64,000 bases of DNA, taken from the NCBI GenBank assembly GCA_025210235.1, contig JAOASG010000042.1:62001-126000 (forward strand), in the 5' to 3' direction. Positions 8,316 to 16,298 of this stretch are shown in pieces. This DNA comes from Vallitalea sp. (GTDB lineage Bacteria; Bacillota; Clostridia; Lachnospirales; Vallitaleaceae). The notes under the pieces are model-generated. The model ran no database searches, was not told the origin of the DNA, and saw nothing but the letters and a program-made list of their open reading frames with translations. The first letter of the stretch is position 1. The number at the start of each line of letters is the position of its first letter. The position numbers and the translations under genes are program-made.

Positions 8316-9582
8316 TCTATTAATTAAAAATGGAAAAGTAGTTACGGATAAAGATACAAAACACAATATGGATATTTTAATAAATGATGGAAAAATTATA
8401 GAAATAATGCGAAATATTGAATCAGATAGATTTTACACAATTGATGCAACAGATAAAGTAGTTATACCAGGTCTAATTGATATGCATTGCGATGTATGTG
8501 AACCTGGTTTTGAATATCGAGAAAATCTTATTACGGCATCTCATAGTGCTGCAAGAGGTGGTTTTACAAGTATTACTTGTAATCCAAATACATTACCAAC
8601 AATTGATAATAAGACAGTTGTAGAATATATTAAATCAAAAGCTGAAATGGATTCTATAATTCATTTATTCCCATATGGAAGCTTAACTAAAAACTGTTTA
8701 GGTAAAGAAATTTCAGAATATGGGCAAATGCAATTATCTGGTATCGTTGCTTTATCAGATGGAGATAATCCTATTCAAGAAAATAATTTAGTAAAAAAAA
8801 TCTTTCGTTATGCAAGTATGTTTGATATGCCAGTAATTATGCATTGTGAAGATACTAGTTTATCTAATAAAAGTGGTATAAACGAAGGATATATGGCAAC
8901 ATTATTAGGATTAAAAGGTTTCCCCACTATAGCAGAAACAATACCTTTAGCTAGAAATATATTATTAGCAAAAGAATATAATATACACTTACATGTAACA
9001 CATATTTCTTGTAGTTCATCTGTAGAACTTATAAGGCAAGCTAAAAAGCAGGGGATTAAAATTACTGCTGAAACATCACCAAATTATTTTATCTTAGACG
9101 AATCTATAATAGATAATTATAATACTTTTGGTAAATTAAGCCCACCTCTTAGAACAAAAGAAGATATTAATAGTATACTTGAAGGTTTAAAAGATGGAAC
9201 CATTGATGTTATTAGTTCAGATCATAAGCCAAATACTATAGATTCAAAATTATTAGAGTTTGAAGAGGCATCTTTTGGAATGTCATCATTTGAAACTGCT
9301 TTTAAATTAGCTTATACTTATTTAGTAGAAACAAAAATACTAACATTAAATGAATTAGTAAAAAAAATGTCCATTAATCCTGCTAACATTCTTGGAATAA
9401 ATAAAGGAAAAATTGATTGTGGATATGATGGAGATCTAGTTATAATTGATACAAAAATATGTGAAAAAATTAATGCAAAAGAATTTGTTTCAAAAGCGAA
9501 ATACTCGTTATATGATGGTATGACAGTAAATACTAATATTGTCAGTACAATTGTACAAGGCAAAAATTATAGTTTTACCTAA
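8308..9582 (+). CDS. pyrC: Dihydroorotase-like amidohydrolase with altered metal site
   Basis: This 424-residue class I dihydroorotase-type amidohydrolase overlaps the end of pyrB by 8 bp, so the two are coupled. The normal reaction cyclises carbamoyl aspartate. The zinc motif usually D-x-H-x-H-x-R-E-P-G reads DMHCDVCEPG here: the second His is Asp and the substrate-contacting Arg is Cys. Other metal-site segments are recognisable: SDGDNP, MHCEDTS, HVTHISCSS and SSDHKPN. The N-P-N-T segment is present. Non-catalytic dihydroorotase homologues that scaffold aspartate carbamoyltransferase are known in other bacteria (Pseudomonas pyrC'). This may be such a subunit, or an enzyme using an Asp ligand. 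Confidence 0.8.
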   Translation: MYNLLIKNGKVVTDKDTKHNMDILINDGKIIEIMRNIESDRFYTIDATDKVVIPGLIDMHCDVCEPGFEYRENLITASHSAARGGFTSITCNPNTLPTIDNKTVVEYIKSKAEMDSIIHLFPYGSLTKNCLGKEISEYGQMQLSGIVALSDGDNPIQENNLVKKIFRYASMFDMPVIMHCEDTSLSNKSGINEGYMATLLGLKGFPTIAETIPLARNILLAKEYNIHLHVTHISCSSSVELIRQAKKQGIKITAETSPNYFILDESIIDNYNTFGKLSPPLRTKEDINSILEGLKDGTIDVISSDHKPNTIDSKLLEFEEASFGMSSFETAFKLAYTYLVETKILTLNELVKKMSINPANILGINKGKIDCGYDGDLVIIDTKICEKINAKEFVSKAKYSLYDGMTVNTNIVSTIVQGKNYSFT

Positions 9583-9653
9583 GATTTATTCTATAATAGT
9601 ATAGTTGTTTAATAGAATCATATTCAATTGTTCAAATAATAATGAATAAACAT

Positions 9654-9692
9654 AGACTTTAAAAATTTACTAAGATTAAATTTTTAAAGTCT
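9654..9692. terminator. Bidirectional terminator-like hairpin
   Basis: AGACTTTAAAAATTT (9654-9668) pairs perfectly with AAATTTTTAAAGTCT (9678-9692) over a 9-nt loop. It lies between pyrC (plus) and a small minus-strand gene and would serve both. Confidence 0.65.
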
Positions 9693-9706
9693 ATATCTAT
9701 TTTACG

Positions 9707-9841
9707 TTAATTATGTTCTTTGTTATCACCAGCTTTATATTCTTTTTTTATATACTGGTCATTAAAATTAGCATCATATTTACCATTATTTTTAATTGTC
9801 TTTTTAATCTTTTCGCTATTTTCTTGGGTTGATTTTCTCAT
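9707..9841 (-). CDS. Small Lys-rich hypothetical protein (44 aa)
   Basis: An ATG at 9841 is preceded on the minus strand by AGGAG at a 9-nt spacing, and 44 codons follow before TAA. The product begins MRKSTQENSEKIKKTIKNNG and is very hydrophilic, rich in Lys, Asn and Glu, with no hydrophobic segment. I do not recognise the family. The size and composition are compatible with a minor spore protein or a small basic regulator, but nothing proves it. Support comes only from the good Shine-Dalgarno and the terminator just beyond the stop. Confidence 0.5.
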   Translation of the reverse strand: MRKSTQENSEKIKKTIKNNGKYDANFNDQYIKKEYKAGDNKEHN

Positions 9842-9874
9842 CTATAATATCTCCTCTCATTCTTTTTTATATAT

Positions 9875-9993
9875 TAAGTAATTGCAAAACTACATTCAGT
9901 TGATTCTTTAATACAATATGTTGGGTTCCCGTTTCTAATAAGGACTACATATTGTATGTGAAGAATTATATTTCCTAGTTTTGCAATTGCCTA
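9875..9993 (+). mobile_element. MITE-like hairpin element, full copy with 12-bp target repeat
   Basis: This 119-bp element begins TAAGTAATTGCAAAACTA and ends AGTTTTGCAATTGCCTA, imperfect terminal inverted repeats. An inner pair (ATTCTT...ATACAATATGT and ACATATTGTAT...GAAGAAT) lets the whole element fold into one long hairpin with an apical loop containing GGGTTCCC. It is flanked by perfect 12-bp direct repeats TTTTTTATATAT (9863-9874 and 9994-10005), as left by transposition. It has no coding capacity. Confidence 0.85.
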
Positions 9994-10318
9994 TTTTTTA
10001 TATATAATTATAGTATTTTACTATTATTATTTTTTTATCCTAATTATTAAAAGACACTTAAAAACTTTATTATTTAATTAAAATTGTCAATTAAATGAAA
10101 CAGTATATTAATTTATTAATATACTATTTTTTATTAAATAATAAAAAGGAAATATATGTAAATATTTAATGTAGTAAGTAAATTATGTTTAGTATAGAAT
10201 TTATAGTTTAAATAGTATATACTAGTTATATGGTTAATTGTCTGTATATTGCGAGAACTACGCATGTAAAACTATATTATTTGACAATTACCAACAAAAA
10301 ATCAGGGGAGGTTTACTT

Positions 10319-12544
10319 ATGAAGAAAAAAGTAATATCATGTTTGATTGCATTTATGATTTGCATGACTTTCACTATTAATGTACATAATGTTTATGCAG
10401 AAGAACCATCTTGGGATACTTCAAGATATGGAGATTTAATTGATATTGGACCAAAACTTCGACAAAAAGAGAAAGACAATAAATATATGGATGGAATATT
10501 GACTAAAATTAAACAATTTGCATCAAGAATGGATTTGAATGATATTAAGTCCTTAGACTTAAGAAATGATAAGTTTACAACTAATGGTGGAACTAAATAT
10601 TTTTTAGCTTTTGATGAATATGATGGTTATTATTTAAAAACTTATACATTAAGAAGTATTGGGGACAATGTAGAAGTTTGGATTGCTGATAACCTAGAAT
10701 ATTTAGATGATAGGGAGACACCTGTAATCACTCAAGAACAAGCTGACCATATGAGAGATGTATTTGATGAAAAAGTATATCCTACTGATACAAATTTCTT
10801 TGGTATGCATGATTCTCATACTGGTCCAAATGCTACTCTTCCAAGTGCGGTTGGTTTACCATCAGATTATTATGTTTCAGCTGATGGTATTGAAAGAATT
10901 ATCATATTGGTTGATAATTTTAGAGATACTAGTTTTTATGATCCTAATTATCCATTAATGATAGGTGGATTTTATTCTTCAGCATATGAAAAATATACTG
11001 ATAGAAATATAATTAGCATTACTGCTAGAAGTTGGGAAAAGAGATTAGATTCTAATTGGCTACCAACTTCAGCTCATGAATTCCAACATTTAATCCATGA
11101 TGACAATGATTCCTCTGAAGAAACTTGGCTAAATGAAGGTATGTCAGATTTTGCTGAATTTTTATGCTTTGGAATTCATCCAACTAGTCACGTTAATGGA
11201 TTTTTAGATTATCCAGAAAATTCATTAGTAGAGTGGGATGAACATGTTAATGCTCCTACAGGACCAGAAACACTAGCGGATTATGGACAAGCCTATTTAT
11301 TTCAGCTGTACTTAAATGACCATTTTGGAAAAGATTTTATACAATCTTTGGCAGTTAATAAGAAACATGGTATAGAAAGCGTTAATGAAGTATTACAAAA
11401 CTTTAATACAGGAATTGACTTTGAAGAATTATTTAGAAGGTTTACACTAGCGGCAACTCTTGATAATGAGTACATTGCTAACGGAATTTATAGTTTTGAG
11501 AATATTGATGTATCTATTGACTATGAATCAGCTCTTATTCATGATAAGAATGGAGTTCCAGCTTGGGGTGGAGACTATAAAATATTAGATAATTCTGAGG
11601 GAATTCAAAAAATAAAACTAAATGGAATAGAGTATATGCCTATACCTTGGAAAGTAATAGAAGATCCAAAAGAAAATAAAGGACAAGTATTTTGGGGTAA
11701 TAATGGTAATTTAATTGATAATCAGTTAATATTTAATGCAGATTTGACAAATGCGCAAAATCCAAAGCTTAAATTTGATACATATGTTGATATAGAACCT
11801 AAATGGGATGCTGGTATGGTTCAAGTATCTACAGATAATGGAGAAACTTGGACTAGTTTAGCTAATGATAATACGATTGATAAAGATGAATTTCCATTAA
11901 ATGAGCAAGCTCCAAAGATTTATAATAACTTACCTGGATTATCAAGAAATGATTCTACGTGGGTAACTGAAGAATTTGATTTAACTTCATATACTGGACA
12001 ACAAGTACTTATTGCATTCCGTTATATGACAGATGCAGCATATAATGATTCTGGTTGGTTTATTGATAACATTGAAATACCGGAAATAGGATATAGTAAT
12101 GATTGTAGTTCTTTTGAAGGGTTCTATAGTATTGATGTAATAAAAGATATAAAAGTTAAATATGGAATTACCCTTATAAATAAAAGAGTATTAGGTAATA
12201 TGGATAATAATATATCTGAAAATAGTATTGATAAAATTGATAATATGTTGAAGGATATAATAAATACAGATGAAAAAGAAGAATTAAAAAATATTCTTAA
12301 TGAGGCAGATATAGAAAGTTACAATGTCAATGTATCAAGTGATATTGATAGAGATTTAAGTCTTACAACATATACGATACTTAATTTTGATCCATTTGAT
12401 ATAACTGAACGAGATGTAATTAGATTGTATGGTTTCCTTAATGGTGGTACTACCAATATGATAACTTGGTATGTTGCTCCTATCGGTAAAAAAGGAACAG
12501 TTGATTTTACTTATGAAATAGTACCATGCGTATTATTAAAGTAA
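10319..12544 (+). CDS. Secreted metalloprotease, immune inhibitor A-like
   Basis: The 741-residue protein has an N-terminal signal peptide ending near VYAEEP. The zinc site is HEFQH at residues 253-257 followed by WLNEG about 20 residues later, the HExxH...E arrangement of gluzincin-type metalloproteases. Residues of about 390-600 carry a MAM-like domain typical of immune inhibitor A proteins (WDAGMVQVSTDNGETW and DSGWFIDNIEI). The C-terminal 130 residues are unassigned. It probably degrades extracellular proteins. The start at 10319 follows GGGGAGG and yields a proper signal peptide, whereas the longer frame from 10238 would bury it. The gene is monocistronic, with a strong terminator downstream. 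The exact peptidase family (M6 or M30-like) is uncertain. Confidence 0.85.
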   Translation: MKKKVISCLIAFMICMTFTINVHNVYAEEPSWDTSRYGDLIDIGPKLRQKEKDNKYMDGILTKIKQFASRMDLNDIKSLDLRNDKFTTNGGTKYFLAFDEYDGYYLKTYTLRSIGDNVEVWIADNLEYLDDRETPVITQEQADHMRDVFDEKVYPTDTNFFGMHDSHTGPNATLPSAVGLPSDYYVSADGIERIIILVDNFRDTSFYDPNYPLMIGGFYSSAYEKYTDRNIISITARSWEKRLDSNWLPTSAHEFQHLIHDDNDSSEETWLNEGMSDFAEFLCFGIHPTSHVNGFLDYPENSLVEWDEHVNAPTGPETLADYGQAYLFQLYLNDHFGKDFIQSLAVNKKHGIESVNEVLQNFNTGIDFEELFRRFTLAATLDNEYIANGIYSFENIDVSIDYESALIHDKNGVPAWGGDYKILDNSEGIQKIKLNGIEYMPIPWKVIEDPKENKGQVFWGNNGNLIDNQLIFNADLTNAQNPKLKFDTYVDIEPKWDAGMVQVSTDNGETWTSLANDNTIDKDEFPLNEQAPKIYNNLPGLSRNDSTWVTEEFDLTSYTGQQVLIAFRYMTDAAYNDSGWFIDNIEIPEIGYSNDCSSFEGFYSIDVIKDIKVKYGITLINKRVLGNMDNNISENSIDKIDNMLKDIINTDEKEELKNILNEADIESYNVNVSSDIDRDLSLTTYTILNFDPFDITERDVIRLYGFLNGGTTNMITWYVAPIGKKGTVDFTYEIVPCVLLK

Positions 12545-12611
12545 TCACTAGATTTAAATAAGTAAATACTATACAAATAACATAAACTCTTAAATATATC
12601 TTCTAATATTA

Positions 12612-12641
12612 AAATACCTACTAGACGTAGGTATTTTTTTT
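12612..12641 (+). terminator. Intrinsic terminator after the metalloprotease gene
   Basis: AAATACCTAC (12612-12621) and GTAGGTATTT (12627-12636) form a perfect stem with a 5-nt loop followed by T residues. Confidence 0.85.
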
Positions 12642-12698
12642 AGCAACTAAAGTATATTGACAAAAAATAAATTCAGTGATATATTTTAGTTACTAAAA
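12638..12698 (+). promoter_or_regulatory. Promoter with two MarR-type operator-like palindromes
   Basis: TTGACA (12657-12662), a 17-bp spacer and TATATT (12680-12685) form a strong vegetative promoter for the downstream flavodoxin gene. A 15-bp palindrome TTTTAGTTACTAAAA (12684-12698) overlaps the -10 box and start region. A near copy, TTTTAGCAACTAAAG (12638-12652), lies just upstream of -35. Binding there would block polymerase. The adjacent marR gene at 13696 is the natural candidate regulator. Confidence 0.65.
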
Positions 12699-12792
12699 GA
12701 TATTAAGTAATATTAAAACTATAATTATGTAATGTACTAAATAAGTATAGTTTTAAATTACTAATACCCAATTTTTAAAAAGGAGGATTGAA

Positions 12793-13635
12793 ATGATTGA
12801 ATTAGAAGATAGGAAGATGAATGTACTTGTGGCTTATTTTTCTGCGACTGGAAATACTAAAAAAATTGCTAAAGTTATTGAGAGTAAATTAAAACAATTA
12901 AATGGTAAGGTTAATATGTTTGACATTAGCTCATATCAAAGTAGGGAAAATAATTTATCATTAACTGAATATGATACTATTTTTTTTGGCTTTCCAATTT
13001 ATTCTATGAGAGCACCACGTATATGTAGAGAATGGTTACAAAAATTAGATGGTGAAGGTAAAAAGTGTTCCGTTTTTTTTACATATGGTGGATTTGGAAA
13101 AGATCCTGCACACTATTATATGAAAAAATTATTAGATAAAAGAAACTTCAATCTAATATCTACAGCGGAATTTCTAGGAGCCCATACTTTCAATAGAAGT
13201 GGTTGGCAAGCAGCAGAAGAGAGACCTAATGAATCTGATTTTAGTGTTGCAGAAGAATATGTAGCTAAAACAATTGAGGCGTTAAATAGCGGATACATGA
13301 GTAAATTAAAATTTAAGAAACCAAAATATAAATCTTTTATGCTAGATCAAGCAGAAAAATATAGATTTCGTGTAATTACTCAGCTTCCCACAAGAAATGG
13401 TGCTGATTGTTCTATGTGTGGTATATGTGAAAAGATATGTCCTACAAAAGCAATGGATGCAAATAAGGGGTTTCCAGATCCTAATAGTTGTATAGCTTGT
13501 TTTAGATGCATAGCTAATTGTCCGGATAAAGTTCTTCATACAAATGATATAAGCCACACCTTTGAAATGAAATTAAATCATCATAAAATAACTAAAGAAG
13601 GAATTGATAAACTAGAAAGTAAAATTTATATTTAG
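12793..13635 (+). CDS. Flavodoxin-ferredoxin fusion protein (EFR1-type)
   Basis: This 280-residue cytoplasmic protein joins an N-terminal flavodoxin fold to a C-terminal ferredoxin. The flavodoxin part has the FMN phosphate loop FSATGNTKK and the FFTYGGFGKD segment. The ferredoxin part carries two 4Fe-4S motifs (CSMCGICEKICP starting about residue 206, and CIACFRCIANCPD). It should shuttle electrons between FMN and Fe-S clusters; the partner is not known. The start at 12793 is set by AAAGGAGG 7 nt upstream. It is followed after 60 bp by a MarR regulator and preceded by palindromes that overlap its promoter, so the pair looks like a locally controlled redox unit. Confidence 0.88.
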   Translation: MIELEDRKMNVLVAYFSATGNTKKIAKVIESKLKQLNGKVNMFDISSYQSRENNLSLTEYDTIFFGFPIYSMRAPRICREWLQKLDGEGKKCSVFFTYGGFGKDPAHYYMKKLLDKRNFNLISTAEFLGAHTFNRSGWQAAEERPNESDFSVAEEYVAKTIEALNSGYMSKLKFKKPKYKSFMLDQAEKYRFRVITQLPTRNGADCSMCGICEKICPTKAMDANKGFPDPNSCIACFRCIANCPDKVLHTNDISHTFEMKLNHHKITKEGIDKLESKIYI

Positions 13636-13695
13636 ATTACATCGTTTTATTTAGAAGCTACTAAAATACTATATTTATACAAGAGGTGAATTACA

Positions 13696-14139
13696 ATAGA
13701 TACTTATAATAAACTAATGGAAAGAATGTCAGCAGTTCAATATAGAATTAATTTAAATGATAAAAAGCCTAAAAGTTTTGGAACTGATAAGCTTCTATAT
13801 CAATCAGAAATCCATTTTATAGATGCTATAGGTGAGAATACAATAAATGCATCCCAATTATCGGCTAAATTAGATATTACCAATGGTGCAGTTACTCAAG
13901 TTGCGGAAAAGCTAATTAAGAAAAAACTAATAGAAAAATATAAAATAGAATCAAATAAAAAAGAAGTATATCTTAAGTTAACAGATTCAGGAAAAATAGC
14001 CTACAAAAATCATAAGTTATTTCATAAAGAATTGAATGATAAAATAATATCCTATTTAGAAACATTAACTAAAGAGCAAATTAGTGGAATATTGGGACTC
14101 ATTGATGTTGCAGAAAAGCACTTACCTAAGCTTTTTTAG
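13696..14139 (+). CDS. MarR-family regulator, probable AUA start
   Basis: This is a winged-helix MarR-type repressor of about 147 residues, with the recognition region NASQLSAKLDITNGAVTQVAEKLIKKKLIEK and a wing ending KEVYLKLTDSGK. The first in-frame ATG (13717) lacks a ribosome binding site. AGAGGTGA at 13683-13690 instead lies 5 nt before an in-frame ATA at 13696, which would add IDTYNKL and match the N-terminal helix seen in the paralogue at 16299. I therefore annotate an unusual AUA start, with ATG 13717 as the alternative. It probably controls the flavodoxin gene through the palindromes at 12638-12698. Confidence 0.8.
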   Translation: MDTYNKLMERMSAVQYRINLNDKKPKSFGTDKLLYQSEIHFIDAIGENTINASQLSAKLDITNGAVTQVAEKLIKKKLIEKYKIESNKKEVYLKLTDSGKIAYKNHKLFHKELNDKIISYLETLTKEQISGILGLIDVAEKHLPKLF

Positions 14140-14187
14140 CCTAAATAAATATATGTATATAAATCTCCCTACAGATATATATCTAGA

Positions 14188-14306
14188 TAAGTAATTGCAA
14201 AACTACATTCAGTTGATTCTTTAATACAATATGTTGGGTTCCCGATTATAATAAGAACTACATATTGTTTGTAAAGAATTAAAATTCCTAGTTTTGCAAT
14301 TACCTA
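14188..14306 (+). mobile_element. MITE-like hairpin element inserted in an older inverted repeat
   Basis: This 119-bp copy starts TAAGTAATTGCAAAACTA, ends AGTTTTGCAATTACCTA and is closely similar to the copy at 9875. Perfect 11-bp direct repeats ATATATCTAGA flank it (14177-14187 and 14307-14317). Outside them AATCTCCC (14162-14169) and GGGAGATT (14319-14326) are complementary. The element therefore appears to have landed inside a pre-existing hairpin, probably the terminator of the marR gene. The rest of the gap to 14495 holds nothing else I recognise. Confidence 0.85.
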
Positions 14307-14495
14307 ATATATCTAGATGGGAGATTAATCTTTGCCTATTATATTAATTATAAAACATATATACATAGAACTAAGAAACAGGTATAATATTTAATATATA
14401 TAACCAATTACCTACATAATAAAATTATATATTATATTTAAAGCATCTAAAATCTTAGCTCTTTACAATTAATTTATGAAAGATAGGTGGTAAAC

Positions 14496-15098
14496 TTGAA
14501 AATGAGATTTGTATATATACTAGCATCTATAATAGCTATAACAATCATTTTTACTAGTTGTCATCAAAGCAAAAATACTAGAGATGCTACAATGGAGAAT
14601 CAAAATATAATTGATACAAAGAGTTTCAGTGTAGCGACTGATTCTACAGAGTTAAACACTTCTGTAAAAGGAACAATATTTATTGAAGGAAAAAAAGAAA
14701 TTCCTGAACATATTCAGATTGTTGCTTTTATAGATATAGATGATAATGATTGGGGAGGGATTGAATTTTATATACCTAAAAAATGGGATATTTCTAAGAT
14801 AATATCTAGTTATCCCGAAAACAAATCTCAAATAAAACCTGAAGACTATGTTGTAACATTGACTACGAAATCTGAGAAATATAAATGGGACAAATTTATA
14901 CAAATTGGATATGAAGAAAGTTATATGCAAACAGTAGGTGGAACAGGGACTATTGTAATTGATCTAAATGTTGATAAAGATAAAATAAAACAACTAGATA
15001 AATCTAATATTACTATAGTAGTAGGTTCTGATGAGAAAAAAGGAATTAAGATAAAGGGAACAGATAGCGTATCTATTGATATTGATATACCAAAGTAA
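14496..15098 (+). CDS. Hypothetical lipoprotein
   Basis: This is a protein of about 200 residues with a lipoprotein signal: a hydrophobic stretch followed by IIFTSC, giving a lipid-modified Cys near residue 23. It should be exported and tethered to the outer face of the membrane. The mature part is hydrophilic and beta-rich, with motifs such as DIDDNDWGGIEFYIPKKWDI and a C-terminal SVSIDIDIPK. I do not recognise the family. The start is uncertain: a GTG at 14487 is part of the Shine-Dalgarno region (AGGTGG), so TTG at 14496 or ATG at 14502 is better. Its neighbours are a marR gene and the methyltransferase/ABC transporter cluster. Confidence 0.7.
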   Translation: MKMRFVYILASIIAITIIFTSCHQSKNTRDATMENQNIIDTKSFSVATDSTELNTSVKGTIFIEGKKEIPEHIQIVAFIDIDDNDWGGIEFYIPKKWDISKIISSYPENKSQIKPEDYVVTLTTKSEKYKWDKFIQIGYEESYMQTVGGTGTIVIDLNVDKDKIKQLDKSNITIVVGSDEKKGIKIKGTDSVSIDIDIPK

Positions 15099-15157
15099 AG
15101 GGATTAGTTATGTTATTATATAAATAACAAATGGTTTTCAATATAATACAATATATG

Positions 15158-15212
15158 AACTGTATTTTGTTTTAATTGTATGCTTGACATACAATAAAAA
15201 TACAGTTATACT
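15158..15212 (+). promoter_or_regulatory. Promoter with large nested palindrome for the methyltransferase-ABC operon
   Basis: TTGACA (15184-15189), a 17-bp spacer and TATACT (15207-15212) form a near-consensus promoter. Superimposed is a nested inverted repeat: AACTGTATTT (15158) pairs with AAATACAGTT (15198-15207), and ATTGTATG (15175-15182) with CATACAAT (15188-15195). The palindrome covers -35 and the spacer, as a repressor operator would. A smaller GCTAC/GTAGC repeat follows near 15231-15243. The regulator is unknown; the operon encodes a MarR protein. Confidence 0.65.
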
Positions 15213-15292
15213 TTTTCATATAGGAATAACGCTACGTAGTAGCTTTTCTTTGTAGTGAATGTATGCCAAGATTACAAGGAGATGAAAATAAA

Positions 15293-16276
15293 ATGCTAAA
15301 TATAAAAAATTTCTATAATATGTCACACAATTATAGAACAGCACAACTATTTTTTTCAGCATTAAAATTAGATATTTTTTCTTATCTTGATGAACCGATA
15401 TCTAGTGATGAAATTGCTAATAAAACAGGATATAATCTAAGAAATCTGAAACTATTACTTAATGCTTTAACTTCTGTTGACATAATCGAAAAAGAAAATG
15501 ATACATATAAAAATACAGAAGAAAGCAAGAAATATCTCTCAAAAAATAGTACATATTATGTTGGTGAGAGTCTATTATTTAGGCAAGAAATGATGATGTT
15601 AGATAACATTGAGAAAAGAATTAAAGTTGGACCAGATAAGGGTATAAAAGCTCATAATGAAGGTTATAGAGTTTATGACTTTGCTAAATTAGCAGAAGTA
15701 AATATTCCTGATCTTTATTTATGGCATATAGAACCTCTTATAAAGATTGCAGATTCAATATTCCAAGAAAAGATACCTAATAAAATTCTAGATTTAGGTG
15801 GAGGTTCTGGTGCTATGGGTATTGAGTTGGCAAAAAAATATTCCAAATCAAAAGTAGTAATATATGAAGAGCAAAAAGTTGCTGAAGTAGCAGAAAAGTT
15901 GGTTTCTAAAAATAATCTTGAATCTAAAATAAGTGTATTAAAAGGTAATTTTATTGAAGATGATATAGGAAAAGATTATGATTTTATTATTGCATCTGGT
16001 ATAATTGATTTTGCTAAAGATCATTTGAATAGCTTTGTTAAAAAACTATATAATGCTTTAAATAAAAATGGTTTTATCTACTTAATAACTCATGGATATG
16101 ATGATGAAAAATTAGAACCTTCTAACATAATTTTGGGGTGGTTATCAAGTCATTTAGATGGGTTAGATATATTATTGCCAGAAAAAATTATTGAAAGCGC
16201 TATGGAAAAAGGTGGCTTCAAATTGTATTCTATTAATAAAGCTAGTGGTTTTAATGTCAAAGTCTATCAAAAATAA
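15293..16276 (+). CDS. SAM-dependent methyltransferase
   Basis: This 327-residue protein is built like the dimeric O-methyltransferases. An N-terminal winged-helix dimerisation region of about 90 residues (SSDEIANKTGYNLRNLKLLLNAL) is followed by a class I Rossmann domain. The SAM-binding motif is ILDLGGGSGAMGIELAKKY. The acidic ribose-binding residue appears at VVIYEE, and a later loop reads DYDFIIASGII. The substrate is unknown. The start at 15293 follows AAGGAGATG at good spacing, and an upstream ATG at 15263 lacks a site. It leads an apparent operon with a MarR regulator and an importer, so it may modify the imported metal complex or corrinoid. That link is inference only. Confidence 0.85.
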   Translation: MLNIKNFYNMSHNYRTAQLFFSALKLDIFSYLDEPISSDEIANKTGYNLRNLKLLLNALTSVDIIEKENDTYKNTEESKKYLSKNSTYYVGESLLFRQEMMMLDNIEKRIKVGPDKGIKAHNEGYRVYDFAKLAEVNIPDLYLWHIEPLIKIADSIFQEKIPNKILDLGGGSGAMGIELAKKYSKSKVVIYEEQKVAEVAEKLVSKNNLESKISVLKGNFIEDDIGKDYDFIIASGIIDFAKDHLNSFVKKLYNALNKNGFIYLITHGYDDEKLEPSNIILGWLSSHLDGLDILLPEKIIESAMEKGGFKLYSINKASGFNVKVYQK

Positions 16277-16298
16277 ATTATATTCGGAGTATTTAATA

